A DNA stretch of 47,693 nucleotides from Micromonospora gifhornensis (GTDB lineage: Bacteria > Actinomycetota > Actinomycetes > Mycobacteriales > Micromonosporaceae): positions 1-47,693 of the forward strand of contig NZ_BOPA01000007.1 in NCBI RefSeq assembly GCF_016863515.1, written 5' to 3'. The notes beneath the pieces were generated by a model. The model worked only from the letters and a program-made list of their open reading frames with translations. It made no database searches and was not told where the DNA came from. Of the stretch, positions 8,396 through 16,913 are shown one piece after another; positions within the stretch are counted from its first letter, which is position 1; each line of letters starts with the position of its first letter. Position numbers and translations under genes: made by a program.

Positions 8396-10272
8396 GCCCC
8401 AGATGGTGCCGCACCCGCCGGGGTCCAGAGCCGTTGCGGTGCCCGCGTCCCGGGAAAGAGGAGATCCACGAACCGTTCCGCGGTGGGCTGCGGCTCGTGG
8501 TTGGCCAACCCGGGCCGCTCGTTGGCCTCGATGAAGACGTGCTCGGGCTGATCCGGTGCCGGTACCAGCAGGTCCAGACCGGTGACCGGGATGTCCAGGG
8601 CCCGGCTGGCGGCCACGCACGCCTCGGCGATCACCGGATGCAACTCCCCGGTGACGTCGTGGATGGTGCCGCCGGTGTGCAGGTTCGCGGTGCGGCGTAC
8701 GGCCAGCACCTGCCCCTCGGGCAGGACGTCGTGCAGCGCGTACCCGGCCTCGGCGACCACGTCGCGGGTCATGTCGTCAAGCGGGATGCGGGACTCGCCA
8801 CCGGTGGCGGCGGCCCGACGACGGCTCTGCCGCTCGATCAGCTCGGCGATGTCGTGCACCCCGTCACCGGTGACCGACGCGGGACGGCGGACCGCAGCGG
8901 CCACCACCTCGTGATCGATCATGACTACCCGGAGGTCCTCACCGGCGCACAGCTCCTCCAGCAGCACCTCCGTGCAGTACCGTGCGGCCAGCTCGACCGC
9001 GGCGGCCAGCGCCTCGGGCGTCCTGACCCCGACGGTGATGCCGTTGCCCTGCTCGCCGCGGGCCGGCTTGACGACCAACTCGCCCACCTCGGCCAGGAAC
9101 TCGGCGTCGGCGGCGTCCCCGGTGGCGGTGCGTCCGCGCGGCACGGACAGCCCGGCCTCGGCCAGGATCCGGCGGGTGACCCGTTTGTCGTCGCAGCGGC
9201 TCATCGCCACCGCCGAGGTCAGCTCGGACAGCGACTCGCGGGTGAGGATCGTCCGGCCACCGGTGGACAGCCGCAGCTCACCCCACTGCGGGTCGGTCAC
9301 CTCCACCCGGATGCCGCGCCGCATCGCCTCGTCAGCGACGATCTTCGCGTACGGGTTGAGCTGGTCGTACCCCTCCGGCATGGCGGGCAGGAACAGCCGT
9401 TCGTTGATCGGGTTCTTGCGCTTCACGCAGAGCGTCGCGGTGCGGTAGAAGCCGAGCCGCTCGTAGAGGCGGATCGCGCCGACGTTCTCGGCGAGCACCG
9501 ACAGGTCGACGTACGCCCGACCCCGGGCGACCAGCCGGGCGGCCAGCTCGGTGATCAGCGCCTGGCCGGTGCCCGGCGGCGCCTGGTTGAAGTCGACGGT
9601 CAGGCACCAGAGGCTGGCACCGTTGTCCGGGTCGTCGAAGACCGCGACGTGATCGATGCCGGTGATGGTGCCGACGATCTCGCCGGTCGTCACCTCCGCC
9701 ACCAGGTGCAGGAAGCGGTCGGTGGCGGCGTTGTCCACGAGCACCTCGACCGGTGCGGTGACCATGCCGTTGGACGCGTAGATCCGGTTGACCGCGTCCG
9801 CGTCGGCGGCGTCGCGCAGCCGACGGATGCGCACCCCCGGCAGCTCCGGTGGGCCGCCGGTGAGCGCCGGGGTGCCGGCGCTGCCGGTCTGCTCGCCGGT
9901 GCCGGTGTCGGCCCGGGGGCCGTACAGCGGCAGCCGGTAGGTCAGCGACGGGTCGATGAACAACTCGTCGGGCAGGCGGGACACCAACACGTGCGGATCC
10001 CGCAGGTAGATGCAGATGTCGCGGGCGCCGGCCGCCTCGGAGCGCAGGATGTCGGCGACCGCAGCCTGGTCATGGAAGGTCTGGCCGAAGACCAGCCGCC
10101 CCCAGCCGCAGTCGAGCACGACACCTGCGTCGTCGCGCGGGCGTTCGGCGTCCTCGCCGGGGTCGGCGCTGCCGCCTGCGGCGATCGGATCACCGCCCGG
10201 GCCGACCCGCTCGTACCGCCGTCCGCGGCCCCGGTCGGTCCGAGCTACCCCGGTGGCCAGGGTGTCGGTCAC
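8392..10272 (-). CDS. ngg: N-acetylglutaminylglutamine synthetase (GNAT + ATP-grasp fusion)
   Basis: This 626-residue bifunctional enzyme makes N-acetylglutaminylglutamine, the precursor of the osmolyte NAGGN. An N-terminal region (about 48-115) specific to this family is followed by a GNAT domain (about 145-285, ending AENVGAIRLYERLGFYR). A RimK/cyanophycin-synthetase-like ATP-grasp domain follows (about 310-610), with SRCDDKRVTRRILAEAGL, the ATP-binding VVKPARGEQGNGITVG, and the metal-binding IEANERPGL. The acetyltransferase half acetylates glutamine and the ligase half adds a second glutamine. GTG at 10272 is chosen, 2 nt after the asnO stop; an in-frame ATG at 10326 would overlap asnO by 52 nt and is less likely. 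The first 45 residues are low-complexity and could be over-called. Confidence 0.92.
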   Translation of the reverse strand: MTDTLATGVARTDRGRGRRYERVGPGGDPIAAGGSADPGEDAERPRDDAGVVLDCGWGRLVFGQTFHDQAAVADILRSEAAGARDICIYLRDPHVLVSRLPDELFIDPSLTYRLPLYGPRADTGTGEQTGSAGTPALTGGPPELPGVRIRRLRDAADADAVNRIYASNGMVTAPVEVLVDNAATDRFLHLVAEVTTGEIVGTITGIDHVAVFDDPDNGASLWCLTVDFNQAPPGTGQALITELAARLVARGRAYVDLSVLAENVGAIRLYERLGFYRTATLCVKRKNPINERLFLPAMPEGYDQLNPYAKIVADEAMRRGIRVEVTDPQWGELRLSTGGRTILTRESLSELTSAVAMSRCDDKRVTRRILAEAGLSVPRGRTATGDAADAEFLAEVGELVVKPARGEQGNGITVGVRTPEALAAAVELAARYCTEVLLEELCAGEDLRVVMIDHEVVAAAVRRPASVTGDGVHDIAELIERQSRRRAAATGGESRIPLDDMTRDVVAEAGYALHDVLPEGQVLAVRRTANLHTGGTIHDVTGELHPVIAEACVAASRALDIPVTGLDLLVPAPDQPEHVFIEANERPGLANHEPQPTAERFVDLLFPGTRAPQRLWTPAGAAPSGA

Positions 10273-10274
10273 GG

Positions 10275-12059
10275 TCAGTCGATTCCGTGGCTCTGGAGCC
10301 ACATTTCCAGGAGTCCGAGTTGCCACAGTTTGTTTCCGTTCAACGGGGTCAGTTCGGCGTTGGGTGCGTCGAGCAGGGCGTTGACGTAATCGGGGCGGAA
10401 AAGGTCGCGGCGACGGGCCTCGGGCGCGTGCAACGCGTCCCGTACCCGGTCGAGGAGCTTGCCCTCCAGGTGGGTGAGGCCCGGCACCGGGAAGTAACCC
10501 TTCGGCCGGTCGATCACCTCGTGCGGCAGCACCCGGCGGCCGATCTCCTTGAGGACGCCCTTGCCGCCCTGGGCGAGCTTCAGCTCGGGCGGGCAGGCGG
10601 CGGCCAGTTCCACGAACTCGTGATCCAGGAAAGGCACCCGGGCCTCCAGCCCGTGCGCCATTGTCATGTTGTCGACCCGCTTGACCGGATCGTCGGTCAG
10701 CATGATCTGGGTGTCGATACGCAGGCCGGCGTCGACGGCGGTCTGCGCGCCGGGGGCGGCCAGGTGCGCGGCGACGAACTCCCGCGCCGGGTCCCCCTCG
10801 GCCAGCCAGTCCGGGTTGAGCACCCGGGCCAGGCCGGCCGCGTCCCGGTCGAAGAACGCCCGGGCGTACGTGTCGAGGGCCTGCTCGCGGTCGATGCGGT
10901 GCAGCGGCGGATACCAGTGGTAGCCGCCGAGGATCTCGTCGGCGCCCTGGCCGGACTGCACCACCTTGACGTGCCGGGACACCTCCTGACTGAGCAGGTA
11001 GAACGCCACGCAGTCGTGGCTGACCATGGGCTCGCTCATGGCCGCGACGGCGGCCTCCAGCGGCGGCACCAGATCCTGGGCGGCGACCCGGATCTGGTGG
11101 TGGTCGGTGTCGAAGGTCTTGGCGACCACGTCGGAGTAGCGGAACTCGTCACCCTCCCGGCCGCCGACCGCGTCGAAACCGATGGAGAAGGTGGACAGTC
11201 CCCGCTGTCCCTCGCCGGCCAGCAGTGCGACCACCAGGCTGGAGTCCAAGCCACCGGAGAGCAGCACGCCGACCGGCACGTCGGCCACCATCCGTCGGCG
11301 TACGGCGGTGGTCAGGGATTCGAGCAGGGCGTCCTGCCAGTCCTTCTCGGACCAGTCGGCGTGCTCGTCGCGGCGCAGGAACGGCGGGTTCCAGTAGATC
11401 CGCTCGTGGCTGCGGCCGTCGGGCTCGTAGACCCGGACGGTGGCCGGTGGCAGCTTGCTGACCCCGCGCAGGATGGTGCGCGGCGGCGGCACGATGCTGT
11501 GGAAGCTCAGATAGTGCGCCAGCGCGACCGGGTCGATCGTGGTGTCCACGCCGCCGCCGGCCAGCAGGGCGGGCAGGGTGCTGGCGAACCGCAGCACACC
11601 TGCTGATTCGGCGAGGTAGAGCGGCTTGATGCCGAGCCGGTCCCGGGCGAGTACCAGGCGACCGCTGTCCCGCTCGCTGATCGCCACGGCGAACATCCCG
11701 ATCAGGTGGTCGACGAAGTCGAGCCCCCACTCGGCGTACGCCTTGACCACGACCTCGCTGTCCCCGGTCGAGAAGAACTGGTGGCCCTTGGCCGACAGTT
11801 CGGCGCGCAGCTCGCGGTAGTTGTAGATGCAGCCGTTGAAGACGGCCGACAGCCCGGTGGTCGAATCCACGATGGGCTGACCGCTGGCCGCCGAAAGGTC
11901 GATGATCTTCAGGCGTCGGTGGCCGAGCGCGACCGGGCCGTTCGACCACACTCCGCTGCCGTCAGGCCCGCGGTCGCACATCGTGGCGGCCATCCGTTCC
12001 ACCGCGATGACATCTGCGCGCGTCGCGTCCGTTCGGAATTCCCCAGCCAGTCCGCACAT
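10275..12059 (-). CDS. asnO: N-acetylglutaminylglutamine amidotransferase (asparagine-synthase-like)
   Basis: This 594-residue class II glutamine amidotransferase amidates the C-terminus of N-acetylglutaminylglutamine to give NAGGN, an osmoprotectant described in rhizobia and pseudomonads. C2 (MCGLAGEF) is the N-terminal nucleophile of the glutaminase domain (about 1-215), with CDRGPDGSG and FNGCIYNYRELR conserved. The synthetase domain (about 235-590) has the PP-loop SGGLDSS (268-274), SGQGADEILGGY and the FLDHEFVELA/NMTMAHGLEARVPFLD motifs. The assignment as AsnO rather than AsnB rests on the neighbours ngg and the NAGGN-type M42 peptidase directly downstream. It is the first gene of the operon. 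The region upstream holds an inverted repeat and a divergent sRNA promoter, so osmotic regulation may act there. Confidence 0.93.
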   Translation of the reverse strand: MCGLAGEFRTDATRADVIAVERMAATMCDRGPDGSGVWSNGPVALGHRRLKIIDLSAASGQPIVDSTTGLSAVFNGCIYNYRELRAELSAKGHQFFSTGDSEVVVKAYAEWGLDFVDHLIGMFAVAISERDSGRLVLARDRLGIKPLYLAESAGVLRFASTLPALLAGGGVDTTIDPVALAHYLSFHSIVPPPRTILRGVSKLPPATVRVYEPDGRSHERIYWNPPFLRRDEHADWSEKDWQDALLESLTTAVRRRMVADVPVGVLLSGGLDSSLVVALLAGEGQRGLSTFSIGFDAVGGREGDEFRYSDVVAKTFDTDHHQIRVAAQDLVPPLEAAVAAMSEPMVSHDCVAFYLLSQEVSRHVKVVQSGQGADEILGGYHWYPPLHRIDREQALDTYARAFFDRDAAGLARVLNPDWLAEGDPAREFVAAHLAAPGAQTAVDAGLRIDTQIMLTDDPVKRVDNMTMAHGLEARVPFLDHEFVELAAACPPELKLAQGGKGVLKEIGRRVLPHEVIDRPKGYFPVPGLTHLEGKLLDRVRDALHAPEARRRDLFRPDYVNALLDAPNAELTPLNGNKLWQLGLLEMWLQSHGID

Positions 12060-12087
12060 GTCAGAACATGCTGCCAGAGGATGTTGC

Positions 12088-12128
12088 AGTCTGCCTGTTG
12101 AGACAATGACAGTCCTGTAACAGACTTG
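12088..12128. promoter_or_regulatory. Imperfect dyad between asnO and the divergent sRNA promoter
   Basis: AGTCTGcCTGTT (12088-12099) and AACAGACT (12119-12126) form an interrupted inverted repeat with a spacer of about 19 bp. It spans the -35 box of the rightward promoter and lies 30-70 bp upstream of asnO. It is a plausible binding site for a regulator controlling both directions. Confidence 0.4.
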
Positions 12129-12135
12129 CTAGAAT
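12106..12135 (+). promoter_or_regulatory. Strong promoter of candidate sRNA
   Basis: ATGACA (12106-12111), an 18-bp spacer and TAGAAT (12130-12135) make one of the best housekeeping-type promoters in the window. It points away from asnO. No convincing gene follows before a terminator at 12268-12296. Confidence 0.65.
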
Positions 12136-12140
12136 CCGCG

Positions 12141-12297
12141 CCCCGCGTAACCTGCCTGCGCCCTCGTTCGTGACCTCGGGCGTCGGCTGCCGCATCGTGC
12201 CCGGATGCCCGGGTCGGCTGGCTCTTCGCACTGTGACGTACGCCCTAATACCCGGCGCGTAGCGAGAGGCCCGGTCGGTGAGACCGGGCCCCTTTTC
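12141..12297 (+). ncRNA. Candidate small RNA (about 155 nt), orphan transcription unit
   Basis: This stretch is bracketed by a good promoter and a perfect intrinsic terminator and has no convincing ORF. Internal pairing potential includes CGCCC/GGGCG (around 12159-12182), CCCGG-ATGC-CCGGG (around 12200-12213), and a long-range CGCGCC/GGCGCG closing helix near both ends. No tRNA T-loop, 6S-type central bubble or SRP loop is recognisable. An alternative is a small protein: GTG at 12170 opens 30 codons ending TAG at 12262, just before the terminator, but without a Shine-Dalgarno. The position between the NAGGN operon and an unknown gene makes an osmotic-stress sRNA an attractive but untested idea. 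Confidence 0.55.
12268..12296 (+). terminator. Intrinsic terminator of the candidate sRNA
   Basis: A perfect 9-bp stem, GGCCCGGTC/GACCGGGCC, with a GGTGA loop is followed by CCTTTT. The T-tract occurs only on the plus-strand side, so it terminates rightward transcription, and no annotated gene reads into it. Confidence 0.8.
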
Positions 12298-12312
12298 GCT
12301 TACTGGTCGTGC

Positions 12313-12744
12313 TCAGCCGGCGGTACGGGCCAGTTCTTCGTCCGGTGGCGCCCCGCTGGGTGACGGATGGATTCCAAACTTTTCGATCATGAAGCGCCAG
12401 AACAGGGGGACAGCGTCCTCGGCCGGGCGCCGGATGCGGTCGTTCCTGCCGTTGTGGGTCAGCGTCTCGACCGTGATCCATGGGTCCTGGTACCGGACGA
12501 TCACTTCGTCGTACGGCGGGCTGATCACCGGGGTCGGGACCACGACCAGGTCCGTCATGGACAACAACCCGGCCAGGTGGGCATCGGCTCCTGAGGCTAG
12601 GACGCTCCTGACGATGTCAAGCATGGGTCGCATCTGCGGCGACCGGGCGCACCACTCGGCGAGTCGGGCTTCGATCGTCGTCCACGGCGCGTCGCGAAAC
12701 TCGCCGGGGTAGCCCATCGTCCGCATAGGGGAAGCGTGCAGCAA
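12313..12744 (-). CDS. Hypothetical protein, 143 residues
   Basis: I do not recognise this family. The product is a soluble-looking, slightly acidic 143-residue protein with no signal peptide or membrane helix. It has aromatic-rich stretches (RYQDPWITVETL, LFWRFMIEKFGI) and a Pro-rich turn (VVVPTPVISPPYDEVIV). The start is uncertain: TTG at 12744 (GGGGGCGG a few bases upstream) or ATG at 12726. It is isolated: hairpins flank it on both sides and no partner gene is coupled to it. GC at third positions is a little lower than in neighbours, which would fit an acquired or fast-evolving gene. Coding status rests on frame length and codon bias only. Confidence 0.6.
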   Translation of the reverse strand: MLHASPMRTMGYPGEFRDAPWTTIEARLAEWCARSPQMRPMLDIVRSVLASGADAHLAGLLSMTDLVVVPTPVISPPYDEVIVRYQDPWITVETLTHNGRNDRIRRPAEDAVPLFWRFMIEKFGIHPSPSGAPPDEELARTAG

Positions 12745-12796
12745 TACCGCCCCCGAGACAACGCCCGGGGCCTCGCCGGCCCCGGCCCAGGTTGGC

Positions 12797-12833
12797 AGTT
12801 CTGGCGCGGATCCCGTGGACCCGCGCCAGAACT
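12797..12833 (-). terminator. Hairpin terminator after msrA
   Basis: A perfect 13-bp inverted repeat (AGTTCTGGCGCGG and its complement) with an 11-nt loop begins 9 nt after the msrA stop codon. There is no U-tract, as is common for actinobacterial terminators. Confidence 0.6.
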
Positions 12834-12842
12834 ACCGCAAGC

Positions 12843-13502
<660 letters not shown>

Positions 13503-13627
13503 GATGGGACTCCTTTCGTACCCTTCCCCGCGTGCAACACCGGCGGACCGTACTTCCTTACCCGCCCCGCCGCCGGTCAGGCCCGCTCCCGCCGCCAACG
13601 TGTCTCCGCGTACTCCTGGAATCGAAT

Positions 13628-13661
13628 TTGTTCGGCAGCGGGGAAATAACCTGAACGAACA
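13628..13661. promoter_or_regulatory. TTGTTCG...CGAACAA dyad upstream of msrA
   Basis: Two 7-nt inverted arms about 20 bp apart lie about 125-160 bp upstream of the msrA start. The locally AT-richer sequence suggests a promoter/operator region. The half-site order is opposite to a LexA box, so it is not an SOS site. Confidence 0.35.
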
Positions 13662-13686
13662 ATTTCGGGGTACGAGGCCGGGGTCG

Positions 13687-14100
13687 TCAGGGCAGGGCGG
13701 CACGGATCCGGTCGGCGTACGAGGTGGCTTCGGCGTCGTCGGCGTAGCGGGTCCGCGGCCAGAAGAAGCCGCGCAGGCCGTCCCCCTTGGTGCGAGGCAC
13801 CACGTGGGTGTGCAGGTGGGGGACGGACTGGGACACCTTATTGTTCATCGCCACGAAGGTGCCGCCCGCGCCCAGCCCGGCCTCGACCGCGACGGCGAGC
13901 CGCCGGACCAGCCCGAAGTAGTCGGCCAGTGACTCGGGCGGCAGGTCAGCGAGGGTGACCAGGTGGGTGCGGGGCACCACCAGCACGTGTCCCTTGAACA
14001 CCGGCCGGGTGTCCAGGAAGGCCAACCCGGCCGGCTCGTCCACGACCCGGAAGGCGGGCATCTCGCCCGCCACGATCCCGCAGAACACGCAGCCCGCCAT
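13687..14100 (-). CDS. HIT-family nucleotide-binding protein
   Basis: The 137-residue protein is a histidine-triad hydrolase/transferase acting on nucleoside phosphoramidates or dinucleotides. The triad is HLHTHVVP (His-x-His-x-His). The N-terminal [19 protein letters not shown] with its paired cysteines, and [10 protein letters not shown], are typical of Hint-like proteins. The ATG at 14100 follows a TAGCCT -10 box by 6 nt, so the mRNA is probably leaderless. It is divergent from metB. The exact substrate is not predictable. Confidence 0.92.
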   Translation of the reverse strand: MAGCVFCGIVAGEMPAFRVVDEPAGLAFLDTRPVFKGHVLVVPRTHLVTLADLPPESLADYFGLVRRLAVAVEAGLGAGGTFVAMNNKVSQSVPHLHTHVVPRTKGDGLRGFFWPRTRYADDAEATSYADRIRAALP

Positions 14101-14106
14101 CGCCCC

Positions 14107-14112
14107 AGGCTA
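14107..14112 (-). promoter_or_regulatory. Leaderless -10 box of the HIT gene
   Basis: Minus-strand TAGCCT is 6 nt upstream of the ATG at 14100. Confidence 0.5.
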
Positions 14113-14225
14113 GGGCAACTCTCCGATCCCGTCGCTCACCACAGGCCGACGGGCATCGGGATGGCGGTGCCCCCGGTGAAGTCGCCGTCGCCCGGGATCG
14201 CGCCGCCGCGCGGGTGACGGGTTCC

Positions 14226-14255
14226 GTCCGTTGGGACGGACTGGACGACTAACGT
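14226..14255 (+). promoter_or_regulatory. metB leaderless -10 box with adjoining dyad
   Basis: TAACGT (14250-14255) ends 7 nt before the metB ATG. Directly upstream is a perfect GTCCGT-TGGG-ACGGAC hairpin/dyad (14226-14241) where a regulator could bind. There is no room for a riboswitch between the -10 box and the start codon. Confidence 0.45.
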
Positions 14256-14262
14256 TCCGGGC

Positions 14263-15405
14263 ATGAGTCACGGCTTCGACACGCTCGCCATCCACGCCGG
14301 CCAGGACCCGGAGGCCCGCACCGGCGCGGTGATCCCACCTATTTACCAGACCAGCACGTACGCCCAGGACGCCGTCGGTGCGCCCCGACAGGGCTACGAA
14401 TACAGCCGTTCCGGCAACCCGACCCGCGACGCGCTGCAGGAGTGCCTGGCCGCGCTGGAGGGCGGGCCGGTCGGGCTGGCCTTCGCCAGTGGCCTGGCCG
14501 CCGAGGACGCCCTGCTGCGTACCGTCTGCGTCCCCGGTGACCACGTGGTCATCCCCGACGACGCGTACGGCGGCACCTACCGGCTCTTCGCCAAGGTGGC
14601 CGAGCGGTGGGGACTGTCGTACACCCCGGCGAAGGTCTCCGACCCGGATGCCGTGCGGGCCGCGATCCGGCCCGGCAGCACCAGGATCGTCTGGTTGGAG
14701 ACGCCGACCAACCCGCTGCTCGGCATCGCCGACATCGCCACCCTCGCCTCGGTGGCGCACGACGCGGGCGCGCTGCTGGTGGTCGACAACACCTTCGCCT
14801 CGCCGTACCTGCAGCAGCCGATCGCCCTCGGCGCCGACGTGGTGGTCCACTCCACCACCAAGTACATCGGCGGACACTCCGATGTGGTCGGCGGTGCCCT
14901 GGTGGCGGCCGACGCCGCGCTCGGCGAGGAACTGCGCTACCACCAGAACGCGATGGGCGCGGTAAACGGCCCGTTCGACGCCTGGCTGACCCTGCGCGGG
15001 ATCAAGACCCTCGGTGTACGGATGGACCGGCACTGCGACAACGCCGAGCGGATCGCCGGGTACCTGGACGGGCACGCCAAGGTGGCCCAGGTGCTCTACC
15101 CGGGGCTGCCCAGCCACCCTGGACACGAGGTCGCGGCCAAGCAGATGCGCCGGTTCGGCGGGATGATCTCGTTCCGGGCCGCCGGCGGCGAGGAGCACGC
15201 CGTCGAGATCTGCAACCGGGCCAAGCTCTTCGTGCTCGCCGAGTCGCTCGGCGGGGTGGAATCCCTGATCGAGCACCCGGGCCGGATGACACACGCGAGT
15301 GCTGCCGGCTCGCCGCTTGAAGTTCCCGGCGATCTCGTGCGACTGTCTGTCGGCATCGAGACGGTCGAAGACCTGCTCGCCGATCTGGAGCAGGCGCTGG
15401 GCTGA
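14263..15405 (+). CDS. metB: Cystathionine gamma-synthase (Cys/Met metabolism PLP enzyme)
   Basis: This 380-residue fold-type I PLP enzyme forms cystathionine from an O-acyl-homoserine and cysteine in methionine synthesis. The PLP lysine is K200 in HSTTKYIGGHSDVVGG. The substrate and cofactor motifs YEYSRSGNPTRDALQ, AFASGLAAEDAL and VDNTFASPYLQQP are intact. Length matches bacterial MetB/MetC/lyase proteins. Cystathionine gamma-lyase or O-acetylhomoserine sulfhydrylase activity cannot be excluded; the ending SLGGVESLIEHPGRMTHAS is common to CGS/CGL. With cbs in the same window, both directions of transsulfuration could be covered. A weak overlap with an amidase gene follows 21 nt downstream. 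Confidence 0.92.
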   Translation: MSHGFDTLAIHAGQDPEARTGAVIPPIYQTSTYAQDAVGAPRQGYEYSRSGNPTRDALQECLAALEGGPVGLAFASGLAAEDALLRTVCVPGDHVVIPDDAYGGTYRLFAKVAERWGLSYTPAKVSDPDAVRAAIRPGSTRIVWLETPTNPLLGIADIATLASVAHDAGALLVVDNTFASPYLQQPIALGADVVVHSTTKYIGGHSDVVGGALVAADAALGEELRYHQNAMGAVNGPFDAWLTLRGIKTLGVRMDRHCDNAERIAGYLDGHAKVAQVLYPGLPSHPGHEVAAKQMRRFGGMISFRAAGGEEHAVEICNRAKLFVLAESLGGVESLIEHPGRMTHASAAGSPLEVPGDLVRLSVGIETVEDLLADLEQALG

Positions 15406-15426
15406 CCGCTGGCTGGGAGGGTGGCC

Positions 15427-16830
15427 GTGCAGGACATCATGCCGACCTGGGTGGGGGCGACCGCCAAACAGATCGCCCGAGGGGTACGCCGAGGAGACGT
15501 CTCGGCCACCCAGGTGCTGGCCGACCATCTCGACCACATCGCGAAGGCCGACGCCGACCTCGCCGCGTTCCGTACGGTGCGTGGCGGGGAGGCGGTCACC
15601 GAGGCGGAGAAGGTCGACGAGCAGGAGGACCTGGCGAACCTGCCGCTGGCCGGGGTGCCGGTGGCGGTCAAGGAGAACACTGCGGTCGCCGGCGTGCCCA
15701 CCTGGAACGGCTCCGCGACGGTGCGTACCTCCGTGGCCGAGGCCGACCACGAGGTGGTCCGCCGACTGCGTGGTGCCGGCGCGGTGATCCTCGGGGTGAC
15801 CCGGATGCCGGAGCTGGGCCTGTGGGCGGTGACCGACGACGACACCGGGGTCACCCGCAACCCGTGGGACCTGACGCGTACCCCCGGCGGCTCGTCCGGT
15901 GGCGCGGCGGCGGCCGTGGCGGCCGGGCTGGTGCCGATCGCGCACGGCAACGACGGGCTCGGTTCGATCCGGATCCCGGCGGCCTGCTGTGGTCTGGTCG
16001 GCCTGAAGCCCGGCCGTGGCGTGGTGCCCTGCCAACTCGGCGCGGAGGACTGGTTCGGGCTGACCGAGCACGGCATGCTCAGCACCACAGTCGCCGACGC
16101 GGCGGTCGGCTTCCAGGTGCTCGCCGGCCGCGCCCAGCAGAAGCTGGTTCCGCCGCAGCGGCTGCGCGTCGGCGTCTCGCTGCGCTCGCCGGTGCGGGGC
16201 GTCTCGGCCGACGCTCCGAACCGGGACGCGGTGGCCGCCGCCGGCCGGCTGCTCGCCGCCGCCGGGCACGACACCGTGCCCGCCGACCCGGTCTATCCGA
16301 CCGCGCTCGGCCTGCAGGGCATCGCCACCTGGTTCGCCGCCGCCGCTGCGGACGTGCGGGCCGCCGGAGTCGAGCGACGCAGCCTGCAACCGCGCAGCCG
16401 GCGACACGTGGCACTCGGCGAATGGGCCTTGCGACGGGGGTACGTCCGGGAGGCCGACCGGCTCGCCTGGCGTGAGCGTTCCGTCGGCTTCTTCACCGAC
16501 CACTCGGTGGACCTGCTGCTCACCCCGGCGCTGGCCGCCGCACCGCCGCCGGCCACCAGCTGGTCGGCCCGGTCCTGGCAGGCGAACATGCTGGCCAGCA
16601 TCAGGTACGCCCCGTACGCCGCGCCCTGGAACGTGGCCGGGCTGCCCGCCCTGGTGGTGCCGGTGGGCCGCCGCCCGGACGGGCTGCCGCTGGCCGTGCA
16701 ACTGGTCGGGCCACCCGGCTCGGAGCTGCTCCTGCTCGGCGTCGCCGGCCAGTTCGAGATGGAGGCCCCCTGGTCCCGGCACGCCCCCGGCTATCCCCGG
16801 GTCGGCACCGGCTCGCCGGCCACCGCGTGA
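15427..16830 (+). CDS. Amidase-signature family hydrolase
   Basis: The 467-residue protein belongs to the amidase-signature family, which hydrolyses carboxamides with a Ser-cisSer-Lys triad. The Lys lies in PVAVKENTAV (about 82). The Gly/Ser-rich signature is TPGGSSGGAAAAVAAG, with the cis-Ser in it. The nucleophilic Ser appears to be in DGLGSIRIPAACCGLVGLKP. All three catalytic positions are present. GTG at 15427 is preferred because GGGAGG lies 6 nt before it; an in-frame GTG two codons upstream abuts that ribosome site. It is not a GatA subunit: gatB and gatC are absent nearby and the C-terminal half is diverged. It is probably co-transcribed with metB. The substrate is unknown. Confidence 0.9.
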   Translation: MQDIMPTWVGATAKQIARGVRRGDVSATQVLADHLDHIAKADADLAAFRTVRGGEAVTEAEKVDEQEDLANLPLAGVPVAVKENTAVAGVPTWNGSATVRTSVAEADHEVVRRLRGAGAVILGVTRMPELGLWAVTDDDTGVTRNPWDLTRTPGGSSGGAAAAVAAGLVPIAHGNDGLGSIRIPAACCGLVGLKPGRGVVPCQLGAEDWFGLTEHGMLSTTVADAAVGFQVLAGRAQQKLVPPQRLRVGVSLRSPVRGVSADAPNRDAVAAAGRLLAAAGHDTVPADPVYPTALGLQGIATWFAAAAADVRAAGVERRSLQPRSRRHVALGEWALRRGYVREADRLAWRERSVGFFTDHSVDLLLTPALAAAPPPATSWSARSWQANMLASIRYAPYAAPWNVAGLPALVVPVGRRPDGLPLAVQLVGPPGSELLLLGVAGQFEMEAPWSRHAPGYPRVGTGSPATA

Positions 16831-16913
16831 CCCACCCACCGCGCGCGGCGGTGTGAGCCGCGGGCGTGCCGGGCGCTGCCGGCATCCCACGGGCTGGGTG
16901 GCACGATCGGGGC

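Noticed and set aside
8395..8620. Longer start for the M42 peptidase (472 residues)
   Set aside because: The extra N-terminus overlaps ngg by over 220 nt and is low-complexity; the ATG at 8395 gives the normal family start and ATGA coupling.
12141..12297. tRNA, 6S RNA or SRP RNA in the orphan unit
   Set aside because: No T-loop consensus, cloverleaf, central 6S bubble or SRP GGAA loop could be found.
13628..13661. LexA (SOS) box upstream of msrA
   Set aside because: The half-sites are in the wrong order (GTTCG first, CGAAC second) and about 20 bp apart, unlike CGAAC-N4-GTTCG.
14101..14262. SAM-type riboswitch upstream of metB
   Set aside because: The -10 box is only 7 nt before the start codon, so the mRNA has no leader to hold a riboswitch.
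15427..16830. GatA subunit of aspartyl/glutamyl-tRNA amidotransferase
   Set aside because: No gatB or gatC nearby, and the C-terminal half lacks GatA-specific segments; general amidase is the safer call.
14110..16890. 926-residue minus-strand open frame opposite metB and the amidase
   Set aside because: It is antisense to two clear enzyme genes; long antisense frames are expected at this GC content and the translation shows no domain.
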